A stretch of DNA of 64,000 nucleotides, taken from positions 1-64,000 of the IMG/VR virus record IMGVR_UViG_3300021437_000013; one strand, written 5' to 3'. Below the pieces are notes generated by a model. The model was not told the DNA's origin. It saw nothing but the letters and a program-made list of their open reading frames with translations, and searched no databases. Positions 41,437-51,434 of this stretch are shown here, piece by piece. The position numbers and the translations under genes are program-made. The DNA is from a virus. Position 1 is the first letter of the stretch. Each line of letters starts with the position of its first letter.

Positions 41437-41916
41437 ATGGTAGATGTAACAATGTCAGATAGAGATAGTTCACAGATTAATCGTTATGAACACGACGATG
41501 ATTTATTCGCTAAACGTGTTATGATTGTCGGTGGGGAAGTAAATCTATCCGTAGATTCTTCCGCTATAGCAGATGCTGTTAAGGATAGCTTAAGCAATCT
41601 TAAGATAGAATCAAGTTCACCTGTATGTAACTGTAAGCCAGAAATACAGATAGTTGAAAAGCAAGTCTTTATCCCCTCTGAACCACAAGTCATTCACATT
41701 AAAGAGTCAATACCCGTAATTTCTTCGGTAGTTCAAACTGTGGAAGTACCTGTAATTGTTAAAGAAATAGAAATCAAGATAGTGGAAGTTCCAGTAATAG
41801 TTAAAGAAACTGTACTATTAGAATCTCCGGCCGTAGAGAAAAAATCAGAATTGATAAGTAAATTAATATTAATTGCACAGATAGTAATTAGCGTAGTATT
41901 ATTAACAAGAAAGTAG
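41437..41916 (+). CDS. Tail-anchored protein with VEVPVIVKE repeats
   Basis: 159 residues. Acidic N-terminus, a CNC pair at about 68-70, then repeats of VPVIVKE with I/V-E-x alternation (about 104-130), and a C-terminal membrane helix (LISKLILIAQIVISVVLL) with a basic end. The Val/Glu/Pro repeats recall the stretch VEIKTVEKLVEVIKEVKVE in the anchored protein at 117-569. A periplasm-crossing or virion-tail role is possible; unrecognised. Confidence 0.7.
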   Translation: MVDVTMSDRDSSQINRYEHDDDLFAKRVMIVGGEVNLSVDSSAIADAVKDSLSNLKIESSSPVCNCKPEIQIVEKQVFIPSEPQVIHIKESIPVISSVVQTVEVPVIVKEIEIKIVEVPVIVKETVLLESPAVEKKSELISKLILIAQIVISVVLLTRK

Positions 41917-41924
41917 GAGTAGTC

Positions 41925-42302
41925 ATGAAAGGATTAGAAGCATTAATTGGTAAAAAAGGTAAATCATTAGACGAAAATTCAGCTAAAGCACAAATGGAAG
42001 TTTTAAAAGACTTAAAAGCTAGAGCAATGGAAGCAATGGGTAACAAACTTGACGGAGCTAAGAAAGTAGAAGTATCTGCTAACTCTTCTGAGGGTTTAAA
42101 ATCTGGTCTTGACAAAGCTAAAGAACTTCTAGGACAAGATTTATCTCCACAAGATGAAACTGATAATCATGACGAAGAAAGCGAAGATGAGTCACCAGAA
42201 GAAGAATCTAATGAAAGTGATGAAGTAGAAAGCTTAGAAGACATCGAAGCTAAAATCCATGAATTACTTGCTAAAAAACAATCTTTAATTGGTAAAAAAT
42301 AA
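41925..42302 (+). CDS. Acidic helical protein, 125 aa
   Basis: ATG after AGGAG. Lys/Ala-rich helical first half (AQMEVLKDLKARAMEAMGNKL), then a highly acidic segment (HDEESEDESPEEESNESDEVE) and a short helix. Could be an assembly factor or chaperone for the tail proteins next to it; no family recognised. Confidence 0.68.
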   Translation: MKGLEALIGKKGKSLDENSAKAQMEVLKDLKARAMEAMGNKLDGAKKVEVSANSSEGLKSGLDKAKELLGQDLSPQDETDNHDEESEDESPEEESNESDEVESLEDIEAKIHELLAKKQSLIGKK

Positions 42303-42314
42303 TTAGAGGTGCTT

Positions 42315-43511
42315 ATGGCTCTCACTACTCCATGGCTTACTTCTAATGACTTAATTGACATAGTAAAGAAGCGCATAGCGTTTCCTATATCTCAAAATAC
42401 TTTATCAGAAGAAGACATACTAAAATTCGCATCTTATGAATTATTTGATTCACAAGTACCATCCATCATGGAATTTCATGATGAATATTTCGTATTTCGT
42501 CAATCAGTATTAATTGAAAATGATAAACTAAGATATCAAATACCAGACCGTGCAATCGGTATGAAGCTTAGAGATTTATTACTTGAAATGCCTGATAACA
42601 GCGTAAGAGAAATGACTCGTATTACTCCCGAGTCTGTAGCTTACTTTCAACAAGTTGGTAGTAACACTACTGACATATATCGTTTTTATGTAGAAGGTGA
42701 TGAGATAGTTCTTGCCTCTAATCAAGTTGCGGCAACTGGTCAATCCTTAAGATTTACATACTATTTACGTCCTAACTCTTTAGTAAAGAATGATAGAGCG
42801 GCAACAGCTCAATACTTCACTAAAAACCTTGCTATTGATAATACTACACTTACTAACGGTGATAGCTTCAAAGTAGGTTCATTAACTTTCACGGCCGGAA
42901 TAGATTTTGCTATCGGTGCAAATACTAATATTACAGTATCTAATATCCATGTGGCATTATCAGCTTTAGGAATATCTAACGATGTTAACGGCCAATCAAT
43001 AATGTTAAGAAATAAGAATGCTAAAACTGTTTATAGTTCAACTAATCCAGTAGCATTGAGTTTACAAAATGGTCTTGGTATTGAGTTTGACTTAGTACCT
43101 TCAATCATCACTAACGGTTCAGTAATTGATTTCTTACAAACTAAAGGCGGTCATAGAACTTACTCAATTGATGTTGAAATAGGAGCTTCGGCAATCTCTG
43201 GTAATGTAATCAATTTTGACTTAGGCGTAATCCCACCAAGTTTCGTAGTAGGTGATTATATTTGTCTTGCAAATGAATCAATCATACCTCAAATCCCATC
43301 TGACGTACACAGCTTACTTGCTGAAAGAACTTGTGAACGTATGCTTATGTCAATTGGTGATGTTCAAGGTAGTCAGATATCAGCACAAAAAGTGGCACAA
43401 CTTGAGAAACAACAGTCTGCAATGGTTGACAACCGTGTAGAAGGTGCCCCACTTAAAATCGTTAATCGTTTCTCTCCATTAAGATTAAACAAAAGATGGC
43501 GCAGACGCTAA
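42315..43511 (+). CDS. Head-tail adaptor-like structural protein
   Basis: 398 residues. ATG at 42315 with GAGG upstream is preferred to a GTG at 42309. It begins MALTTPWLTSNDLIDIVKKRIAFP, helical, followed by LRFTYYLRP and a beta-rich insert. Placement just before the nozzle-like protein and after the portal/capsid set suits a connector or adaptor. I recognise it only by this context and general pattern. Confidence 0.66.
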   Translation: MALTTPWLTSNDLIDIVKKRIAFPISQNTLSEEDILKFASYELFDSQVPSIMEFHDEYFVFRQSVLIENDKLRYQIPDRAIGMKLRDLLLEMPDNSVREMTRITPESVAYFQQVGSNTTDIYRFYVEGDEIVLASNQVAATGQSLRFTYYLRPNSLVKNDRAATAQYFTKNLAIDNTTLTNGDSFKVGSLTFTAGIDFAIGANTNITVSNIHVALSALGISNDVNGQSIMLRNKNAKTVYSSTNPVALSLQNGLGIEFDLVPSIITNGSVIDFLQTKGGHRTYSIDVEIGASAISGNVINFDLGVIPPSFVVGDYICLANESIIPQIPSDVHSLLAERTCERMLMSIGDVQGSQISAQKVAQLEKQQSAMVDNRVEGAPLKIVNRFSPLRLNKRWRRR

Positions 43512-43520
43512 AGGGAACAT

Positions 43521-46500
43521 ATGTCAAATCTATTTGTACTTCGTGCTAAAGGCTTAAATACGTCTCCTAATGAACTAAATAGAGAAGAAGGCTCTTTAAT
43601 AGAAGCTACAAACGTCACCATACGTCGTGACGGAGTCATAGAGCCTGTTCGTGGGTTCAGCCTGTGGGGTAGTAGCCTCCCCATCTCTAATCAGCGTATA
43701 AACCAATTAATAAGCTATAGAGGCCGTATATTCAGACAATACTCAAGTAAAATGAGTTATGATAACTCTGGTAATGGTGACTTTGTTGATTGTGTTGATT
43801 CTTTATCAGAAACACAAGATGGATTACGAGTTAAGTCTATTGAAGCTAATGGGAACCTTTATATTACCTCATCATCTGGTATCAAGAAGATATCAGCTAA
43901 AAGTACAGATGACTTTAAGACTACAGCTGGATTTATAACAAACTCTGGTGGTATTAAAGCCGCTGACTTCTCTCCTACTCTTCAAGTAACCCAAGGAGAT
44001 ACAACAAGTTTCTTTCTTGGTGATTCAACTATAGCTTACCGCATTGTATGGGGTACTAAAGATAAGAATAATAACTTAGTGCTTGGTTCACCATCTCAAA
44101 GGGAAGTAGTATATAATCCACTGTTAGGTATGATTTCAAATGACTTTGTTACATTACTTAATACTTTGGATAGCTTAAATAGTGCAACTCCGACTACAGC
44201 AATGATTAGGGATGCTAACTACCTATCTACTTTAAAAGTTACTTTATCTGATTCTGCGAATACTGTTCTTGCTAATATGATTGCATTATGTACTAAACTT
44301 GATAATGATATATTCTTAGCAAGTCAATCCTCATCACAACCGTTAGTAATATCTACAACTACAATTGCCTCTGGTCTTTGTACTATAAACTTTTCAACTG
44401 GTAACCCATCAACATATTTAAGTGTTGGTAAGAAGGTTAATTTAGCTGGGTTCAGTCCTACCACTGGAACTTTAAATGGTGTTCAAGCTTTAACGGCCGT
44501 AACATCAACCTCTATTACATTTGCTACAACTGCAACTGGTGCGGTTACTTTATCAACTGCACAAATTCACTATGCTCAATATCAATCAATTACACAACCT
44601 GCTACACCATCAATAATAGCTACTACACAAGAGCTCACTAATATTCAAACATATTTACAAGATATTTTAACTAAACTACAAAATGAACCATTAACTATTA
44701 TATCATCAACTGATGCAGTATTATTATCCAGTATAATTATAACATCGTCAGCTAAAGTAAAGCTTACTATTACTATCCCAGAGGAAGTAACAAGTAACTA
44801 TTTCTTTCAAGTTTATCGTTCATCTTTAACTACTTCACAAGGTGTATTCACATTAGACTCTTTAACTCCTGATGACGAGTTACAACTTGTTTATGAAGCT
44901 TACCCAACAAGTACAGAATTAGCTGCACATTCGGTTACTATAGTAGATGATACACCAGATGAATTTAGAGGTGCTAACTTATACACTAACGCATCAACTG
45001 GTGAAGGTATTTTACAAGCTAACGAACTACCACCATTCGCTAAAGATATTAATCGTTTTAAAGGTTCTATCTTCTATGCCAATACGAGAACAAGACATAG
45101 TATGTCGCCATCTCTATTAGGGGTAGTAAAGATGCGTACTGACTTTGAAGCTGGTAATATCCCATCAATAACCACTTCTGATAGTACCAACATATTTCAC
45201 ACTTATGACTTTGTTGAGGGTATTAAACAACAAGTAGCCATAACTTGTGTTGCCGATGTGTCTAATAGCTTAAATGGTAAATACTTCTTACTTGATACAT
45301 CAACAGTATCATTATGTGTTTACTTTGAAACTACCACAGCAACTGACCCAGCTATATCAGGAAGAACAAGCGTAAAAGTTAGTATTTCAACTGGCGATAG
45401 TGCGTCAACAGTTGCCACTAAACTTGCTAATAAACTATCTACAAGATTATTTGACTTTAATAACGTAGCAGTATCTACAGCTACAGTTACAACTACTGAC
45501 ATTAATTATGTTGAGGTTGTAGCATCTACAGCAGGTAATTCAGGCTTTAGTATATCTAATACACTTGGCCGCGGTGAAAAGATTGCTCGTAACGTGACAA
45601 GCATTACTTGCCCTGCCGCATCTGCATTTGTATCAACTGCAACAACTGCGGACTACTTCACATTAAACTCTACAGGTGATTATAATAATTACTATATTTG
45701 GTTTAAAGTTGGTTCTTCAATAAGTCCAGCATTAGCAAATAAACAAGGGATTATGATAACCCTTACTGGTGCTGAAACTAACGTACAAGTAGCAGCTGCA
45801 ATATTAGCGGCTATCCCATCAGACTTTACAGTAACGGCATTATCTAACGTATTAACTATTACTAATATCAGATATGGAAAGTGTACGGCCGCTACAGAAG
45901 TAGTTGCATCAAGTAGCTTTATCCTATCTACTACCGTAACAGGTGGTATAAATGTATTATTATCTGCTGAAATATCTCCGGCATTAGCAACTGACCAAAC
46001 TGCAAGAAGTTTAGTAAGGATTATCAATAAGAATGAAGATGATATCATATCCGCTTATTATATGTCATCCGCAACAGATGTTCCGGGTAAACTATTATTT
46101 CAAGATAGAAGTTTAACTGAAAATGCTTTTTATATCACAGCTAACAATACTAATACTGGTGGTAGCTTTAATCCTGACATATCCCCAACAGTTAATATTG
46201 CAAGCACTACCGCAGTTGGTGACAAAACATTAATCACTACTGCCACAGCTCACGGCCTTACAAGTACAGATAGTGTTATCATTGGGTATACTAACTCTGT
46301 ACCAGTTCTACATGGTATTTATGCCGTAGAATATAATAATGCCACAAGCTTTTATATAGCTCAAAAGACAATTACAAATGCTACATCAGGTGGTTATACT
46401 CCATTAAAAGATGCAGTAACTTCTGAGAATGAAGCTAAACCAAATAGAATCTATTATAGTAAGTATCAACAACCAGAGGCAGTACCTTTAACCAATTATT

Positions 46501-48158
46501 TCGATGTTGGGGCAGAAGGTAAAGAGATACTAAGAATATTCCCATTAAGAGATTCATTGTTCGTATTTAAACAAGATGGATTATATCGTATTTCTGGTGA
46601 GGTTATTCCGTTCAGCTTAACCTTATTCGATTCATCTTTAACATTACTTGCCCCAGACTCTTTAACGGTTCTTGATAACTTAATTTATTGTTGGACTGAT
46701 AGAGGGGTTCAAGCTGCATCTGAATCGGGTGTACAAGTTGTTTCAAGAGCAATCGACAATATAGTATTACCTCTTTCATCTGCTAATTATGCTAACTTTA
46801 AAACCGCTACATGGGCAGTAGGTTATAAATCAGATAACTCAGTTACAATGTGGACGGTGTTAGATAAAGCTGATACACATGCTCGTATCGGGTATAGATT
46901 CAATACTTTAACTGGTAGTTGGACTACAATCAATAAAGAAACTACTTGTGGCATAATTAATGAAGTAGATGACAAAATGTATCTTGGTTGTGGTGACGTA
47001 TCTTATATTGAAAAAGAAAGAAAGAGTTTTGACAGAACAGACTTTGCAGGTAGAGAATACACTGTACTATTATCAGCAGGTAAGTTTTTTGGCACTACAA
47101 TGAAACTTCCAGTAGTATCTAACTTATCAGTTGGGGATGCCTTAGTACAAGCTCAACTTGTATCTTTATTTGAATTTAATATGCTACTATCTAAACTTGA
47201 CTTAGATTCAGTCATTGCAGCTACAGACTTTAGAAGTACATTAGCTATAGTGGCAGGCGATAACATGCGTTCTAAACTTGAGTCTTTAGCATTAAAGCTT
47301 GATAATGATCCGAGTGTTCAGCAGGTTAATTACTATCCAAGTATAGCCGCTAAAACTGGAACAGTAACAAACATCACGGCCGGAACAAACTCAGTGATTA
47401 CAGCTACAGAACACGGACTAATCAGTGGTAGAAGAGTTAGGATAACATCATCTAATTCTACTCCGTCAATTGATGGTGATTATACTATCACGGTTATTGA
47501 TGCTAATACTTTCTCAATCCCATTCGTAGTAAATATTGCAGGTACATCAGCAAACTTTGCAACTATCATTCAAGACCAGATAGACGTTAAAACGTGTTAT
47601 AACAAGATTATAACCCTTTTAAATAACGATGGCGGCGTTGGGTATAATAACTATTCACAAGCTAATGGGATAACCACCCAAGAGGCTATTATCACTAAAA
47701 TCAATATAGTAACTAAAGAGGTTACTGTAAATAAAGCTATGGATTTCGTAGTAGGTGATATTGTAGCATTTAAGTCAATTCAAGCAAGTGTTACTTACTC
47801 CCCTAATACTTTCGGTGACCCTCTTAACTTTAAGCATATGAGACAGGCTACAGTAATGTTTGATTCAAGAGCCTTAACAAGTGCTACCTTATCATTTAGA
47901 AGCGATTTAAAGCCTGTTTTTAGCCCCGTAGAGGTGGCTTTAGATGGTAGTGGTACGTTTGGTAGTGATGCCTTTGGTGATAGCTTCTTTGGTGGTAGTT
48001 CTAACTCTGCACCGATAAGAACATTAATACCAAGAGATTGTATGCGTTGTAGATACTTAATAGTGAAATTTGCACACAATATAGCAAGAGAACACTTTGC
48101 GATGAATGGTATCACTTTAACTGCTAATATGCCGTTAGGTGAAAAGGCTTACAGGTAA
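43521..48158 (+). CDS. Large tail nozzle-like (tubular) protein
   Basis: 1545 residues. It begins with TSPNELNREEGSLIEATNVTI and RDGVIEPVRGF, and later FPLRDSLFVFKQDGLYRISG and LTVLDNLIYCWTDRGVQAAS, repeated propeller-blade patterns typical of podovirus nozzle or tail-tube B proteins (T7 gp12/P22 gp10 type). It is about twice their usual length, with extra Ser/Thr-rich domains between blades (for example about 570-800). It probably closes the tail below the adaptor and may carry fibre-docking domains. Confidence 0.75.
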   Translation: MSNLFVLRAKGLNTSPNELNREEGSLIEATNVTIRRDGVIEPVRGFSLWGSSLPISNQRINQLISYRGRIFRQYSSKMSYDNSGNGDFVDCVDSLSETQDGLRVKSIEANGNLYITSSSGIKKISAKSTDDFKTTAGFITNSGGIKAADFSPTLQVTQGDTTSFFLGDSTIAYRIVWGTKDKNNNLVLGSPSQREVVYNPLLGMISNDFVTLLNTLDSLNSATPTTAMIRDANYLSTLKVTLSDSANTVLANMIALCTKLDNDIFLASQSSSQPLVISTTTIASGLCTINFSTGNPSTYLSVGKKVNLAGFSPTTGTLNGVQALTAVTSTSITFATTATGAVTLSTAQIHYAQYQSITQPATPSIIATTQELTNIQTYLQDILTKLQNEPLTIISSTDAVLLSSIIITSSAKVKLTITIPEEVTSNYFFQVYRSSLTTSQGVFTLDSLTPDDELQLVYEAYPTSTELAAHSVTIVDDTPDEFRGANLYTNASTGEGILQANELPPFAKDINRFKGSIFYANTRTRHSMSPSLLGVVKMRTDFEAGNIPSITTSDSTNIFHTYDFVEGIKQQVAITCVADVSNSLNGKYFLLDTSTVSLCVYFETTTATDPAISGRTSVKVSISTGDSASTVATKLANKLSTRLFDFNNVAVSTATVTTTDINYVEVVASTAGNSGFSISNTLGRGEKIARNVTSITCPAASAFVSTATTADYFTLNSTGDYNNYYIWFKVGSSISPALANKQGIMITLTGAETNVQVAAAILAAIPSDFTVTALSNVLTITNIRYGKCTAATEVVASSSFILSTTVTGGINVLLSAEISPALATDQTARSLVRIINKNEDDIISAYYMSSATDVPGKLLFQDRSLTENAFYITANNTNTGGSFNPDISPTVNIASTTAVGDKTLITTATAHGLTSTDSVIIGYTNSVPVLHGIYAVEYNNATSFYIAQKTITNATSGGYTPLKDAVTSENEAKPNRIYYSKYQQPEAVPLTNYFDVGAEGKEILRIFPLRDSLFVFKQDGLYRISGEVIPFSLTLFDSSLTLLAPDSLTVLDNLIYCWTDRGVQAASESGVQVVSRAIDNIVLPLSSANYANFKTATWAVGYKSDNSVTMWTVLDKADTHARIGYRFNTLTGSWTTINKETTCGIINEVDDKMYLGCGDVSYIEKERKSFDRTDFAGREYTVLLSAGKFFGTTMKLPVVSNLSVGDALVQAQLVSLFEFNMLLSKLDLDSVIAATDFRSTLAIVAGDNMRSKLESLALKLDNDPSVQQVNYYPSIAAKTGTVTNITAGTNSVITATEHGLISGRRVRITSSNSTPSIDGDYTITVIDANTFSIPFVVNIAGTSANFATIIQDQIDVKTCYNKIITLLNNDGGVGYNNYSQANGITTQEAIITKINIVTKEVTVNKAMDFVVGDIVAFKSIQASVTYSPNTFGDPLNFKHMRQATVMFDSRALTSATLSFRSDLKPVFSPVEVALDGSGTFGSDAFGDSFFGGSSNSAPIRTLIPRDCMRCRYLIVKFAHNIAREHFAMNGITLTANMPLGEKAYR

Positions 48159-48162
48159 TCAT

Positions 48163-48576
48163 ATGAAAATGCCATCATTTAAAAGGATATTCGATACTGA
48201 CTTTGATGAAACATATAAAGCTATGATTCAAACTCTGGCCGTGACAATTAATAACGGTTTTGAAGTTATTTATGAAGCGTTAAATAAGAAGATATCTATT
48301 AGTGAAAATATCCAATGTACGCTTAAAGATGTTACTTTTAAGGTTGATGCCTCTGGTAATCCAACTACAAGAGTAAGCTTTATCAGTGACATACCGAATA
48401 TGAGGGTAATTGGTACTCAGGTTATAAAAGTAGTAAATAACACAAATTCAAGTGTTTACCCGACTAGTGGAGTATTTATTAGCTTTACAGAGACTAACAA
48501 CGGCATTGAGATAAATAATGTAACAGGTTTAACTATAGGAAATACTTACACTTTACGCATTGTAGCATACCATTAA
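48163..48576 (+). CDS. Small tail-linked protein, 137 aa
   Basis: ATG at 48163 follows AGG and stands right after the nozzle stop; an earlier GTG at 48139 would overlap. Contains FKRIFDTDFDETYKAMIQTL (helical) and a beta-rich part (NMRVIGTQVIKVVNN). The stop lies in the next late element. Could be a tail-assembly or fibre adaptor; unknown. Confidence 0.68.
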   Translation: MKMPSFKRIFDTDFDETYKAMIQTLAVTINNGFEVIYEALNKKISISENIQCTLKDVTFKVDASGNPTTRVSFISDIPNMRVIGTQVIKVVNNTNSSVYPTSGVFISFTETNNGIEINNVTGLTIGNTYTLRIVAYH

Positions 48577-48590
48577 CAACTAAAAGGGTA
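48573..48590 (+). promoter_or_regulatory. Late promoter element upstream of the ejection proteins
   Basis: TTAACAACTAAAAGGGTA. Overlaps the 48576 stop and is followed by AAGGAAT and the ATG at 48611. The AAGGG after the core looks much like a T7-type initiation region. Confidence 0.68.
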
Positions 48591-48610
48591 AACTTATATA
48601 AGGAATTAAT

Positions 48611-49960
48611 ATGGCCGCACAAACTGGTACAGGTTTTACAAATTTAAGTAAGATTTTAGGAGCCAATCAAGGTAATCAACTTGGTCAAACAGTTGCGTCA
48701 AATATCCAAAATGCAGGTCAACAAGTACAATCAGGTATTAACCAAGCTTCAAATCAATTCAAGACTGATGCAGATAAGAATAGATTAGATACTGCAGAAA
48801 ATAAGCAGTTTGTAACGGATACCGTTGGTGGGATAGTACAAGCTGACCCAAGTAATACAGCGGCACAAACAGCTACACCAGACCAATTATCAAGAATGTC
48901 AAAGATTATGGGCGGTACTTATCAAGGCCCTACAGACTTAAACAATACACAACAATTAAATGCTAGTGCACAAAATGCACAAGATTTAGGTAACCTATCT
49001 ACTTCGGGAAGTGGTAGACAAGAGTTATTAAGACGTACAGTTGGTAACACTGGTTATAATGCAGGTGCGAGAAAGGTAGATAGTGCTTTACTTGGTCAAT
49101 CTGGACAAGACTTATCAAGAGCAAGACAAACCACACAAGGATTAGTACAGAATGTAAATGATGCTTCACAACAAGCACAATTGACTGGTCAACAATATCA
49201 AGGTCAAGCTAAACAATTTGCAACTGATACAAAAGATACAATCAATAAGAATTTAGGTACTATGGATGAAAAGACTGCAGCAGATTTTAAAGCCGCACAA
49301 GATGCGGAAGCAGCAAGAACCGCAAAGATTGCGGCCATAAGTCAATTTGCTAACAATCAAAAACCAGTATTAAATCCAGATGGTTCTCAGAAATTAGATA
49401 TGAATGGTAATCCAGTAATGGAAGCTGTAACTAATAAAACAGGAGCCGATACATTAACGGATTTCCAAAAATTATTAGAGTCAAAAGGTGTTTTAAATGC
49501 CGACCAATTAAAAACTTTATTTGGTCAAGGTAACTTAAGCGAAGCTAATGCAGCAAGATTAGCAATTGTAAATCCAAATATAGCAAATCGAAACATAGCA
49601 ACGAGAAATTACATGCATGATATGGCAGAGGATAATTATGTTAGAAATATACTTTCACAGCCTTATAATACAACAATTAATAATGCAAATAATGCTTTTA
49701 CTAATGTTGGGGGCATTGCCGCACAAAAAGCATTACAAGGCGACTCTGCTATCTCTAGTTTGTATGCCAACTTAGCTAAACAATTACAAAACTCTACAGG
49801 TGCACAAAACCTTACACAACAAGGTGTTGCATCTCAAGACTTAAGAAATAAATATACAGCTTTACAACAATTATTAGGTAAACAAGGAACTGACTTAACT
49901 TACAATAATGCTCCAGTATATCAAGCTGGTCAATTAGGAATAGATACCAGTAAATTATAA
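48611..49960 (+). CDS. Internal virion / ejection-type protein
   Basis: 449 residues, very rich in Gln, Asn, Ala and Thr, helical (AGQQVQSGINQASNQF; NVNDASQQAQLTGQQYQGQAKQF). Low hydrophobicity. Position at the end of the structural block, before three similar proteins, matches the internal core/ejection proteins of T7-like and marine podoviruses that cross the envelope ahead of DNA. No lytic motif is visible. Confidence 0.72.
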   Translation: MAAQTGTGFTNLSKILGANQGNQLGQTVASNIQNAGQQVQSGINQASNQFKTDADKNRLDTAENKQFVTDTVGGIVQADPSNTAAQTATPDQLSRMSKIMGGTYQGPTDLNNTQQLNASAQNAQDLGNLSTSGSGRQELLRRTVGNTGYNAGARKVDSALLGQSGQDLSRARQTTQGLVQNVNDASQQAQLTGQQYQGQAKQFATDTKDTINKNLGTMDEKTAADFKAAQDAEAARTAKIAAISQFANNQKPVLNPDGSQKLDMNGNPVMEAVTNKTGADTLTDFQKLLESKGVLNADQLKTLFGQGNLSEANAARLAIVNPNIANRNIATRNYMHDMAEDNYVRNILSQPYNTTINNANNAFTNVGGIAAQKALQGDSAISSLYANLAKQLQNSTGAQNLTQQGVASQDLRNKYTALQQLLGKQGTDLTYNNAPVYQAGQLGIDTSKL

Positions 49961-49974
49961 CAACTATAGAAATG
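49957..49974 (+). promoter_or_regulatory. Late promoter element containing a start codon
   Basis: ATAACAACTATAGAAATG. CTATAGAA is very close to the SP6/T7 promoter initiation region. Its ATG (49972) begins the next gene. Confidence 0.68.
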
Positions 49975-50367
49975 GAACTTAAAGAAGCAATAACCAAATT
50001 TTATAGTAGTGATAATGATTTAATAGAGAAGTTTCATATTATAGCTGGTAGTGGGTTAGAAGCTTGTGTAAATAGAACGGTAGATGATTTAGATAAGGTT
50101 GACATAACTTATATCTATGATAAAGAGGAACTAATAGGATACTTTGCAACAGATACACAGCCTTATATTACCTATTTAATAGGGTTTTTTATAATGCCGG
50201 AGTATCGGAAAGATAAGAAGTATTGGAATGAAATAATAGATACTTTGCCAGTTGGTACAATAAGTGGCCTTTATAATAAGAATATAAGAGCCCAGAAGTT
50301 TTACAGTAAGCAAGGTTATAAGATATTAAGTAAAACGGTAGATGGACGCATTTATCGAATTAAATAG
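49972..50367 (+). CDS. GNAT acetyltransferase-like protein between ejection genes, apparently leaderless
   Basis: 131 residues. IGYFATD, ITYLIGFFIMPEYRKD and NIRAQKFYSKQGYKIL follow the GNAT strand-helix order; the A-site loop is atypical (RKDKKYWNE). T7-like phages have a small GNAT-like protein near their internal core genes, as I recall, needed for core assembly. The ATG is in the promoter element with no Shine-Dalgarno. Catalysis is uncertain. Confidence 0.68.
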   Translation: MELKEAITKFYSSDNDLIEKFHIIAGSGLEACVNRTVDDLDKVDITYIYDKEELIGYFATDTQPYITYLIGFFIMPEYRKDKKYWNEIIDTLPVGTISGLYNKNIRAQKFYSKQGYKILSKTVDGRIYRIK

Positions 50368-50375
50368 GAGTAAGT

Positions 50376-51434
50376 ATGCCAATGATATCAGCCGCCGCTA
50401 TAGTAGCCGCCCCAGCAATAGGTGGGATAGTCGGTAACATTTTAGGTGCAAGCGATAGAGACGCAGCAAGAGCTAATATGGCTCAAGCTTTAAATGAAAT
50501 CATGTCAACAGGTACACCACCTGATATGGCTAAAGCTTTATTACTCGATAAATTCAAATCAGCAGGTGTGTTAACTCCAGCATTAGAAGCTGACTTAGGG
50601 GATGTATCATCTAATCTATCTCAATATAAAGAAGATGCCAATCTTAAAAATTCACAAATGGACGCCCTTAACGCTTTAGCACAACAAGCTAAAACGGGAT
50701 TATCAGCAACTGACCAAGTAGCTTTAAATCAGATTCGTAATAAAGCTATGACTGATGCAGAGGCTCAACGTCAATCGGTTATGCAACAAATGCAATCCCG
50801 TGGTATGGGGGGTTCAGGTGCAGAACTTATATCTCAATTATCAGCAGGACAAAATGCCTCTAATCAAGAAGCTAATCAAGGAATGTCAGTGGCTGCACAA
50901 GCTCAACAAGCAGCTTTAAATGCCCTTATGAACCGTGGACAATTAGCAGGTAATATGAGAGGTCAAGACCTTAATACTGCACAGGCTACAATGGGAGCCG
51001 CTGATGCTATGGCTAAATTTAATATGCAAAATAGTATGGGTAGACAAGCAGCAAACGTTGGTATTGCTAACCAAGCCCAAGCATCTAACTTAGCAAATGC
51101 ACAACAATTATCTAACATGAACGTAAATCAACAAAATGCAGAAGCACAAAGACAAGCTAATGCAGAACATCAAAAATGGGTTGATTCACTTAATCTTAAT
51201 ACCGCTAAAGCTAATGCCCTTAACGGTCAAGCTTCACAATTACAAAACCAAGCTAATGCCACTGGTGCTTTATGGAGCGGTGTTGGTAGTGCAGTTGGTG
51301 CAGGTGCTAATGCTTATAATAATTACTCACAGAATCAAGCAGCAAAGGCGGCATCAGCAGGTAGTTCGTATACTCCATCAGCATCACAAACTATGAGTGA
51401 CTACTGGAAGAATAATCCATATAGTAACAACTAA
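50376..51434 (+). CDS. Ejection-type protein with N-terminal membrane helix
   Basis: 352 residues. The first 25 are hydrophobic and Gly/Ala-rich (ISAAAIVAAPAIGGIVGNILGA), then a long Gln/Asn/Ala-rich helical body, and a second Gly-rich stretch (GALWSGVGSAVGAGANAY). This pattern suits a protein that inserts into the host membrane during DNA ejection. ATG after TAGGAG. The stop overlaps the next late element. Confidence 0.72.
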   Translation: MPMISAAAIVAAPAIGGIVGNILGASDRDAARANMAQALNEIMSTGTPPDMAKALLLDKFKSAGVLTPALEADLGDVSSNLSQYKEDANLKNSQMDALNALAQQAKTGLSATDQVALNQIRNKAMTDAEAQRQSVMQQMQSRGMGGSGAELISQLSAGQNASNQEANQGMSVAAQAQQAALNALMNRGQLAGNMRGQDLNTAQATMGAADAMAKFNMQNSMGRQAANVGIANQAQASNLANAQQLSNMNVNQQNAEAQRQANAEHQKWVDSLNLNTAKANALNGQASQLQNQANATGALWSGVGSAVGAGANAYNNYSQNQAAKAASAGSSYTPSASQTMSDYWKNNPYSNN

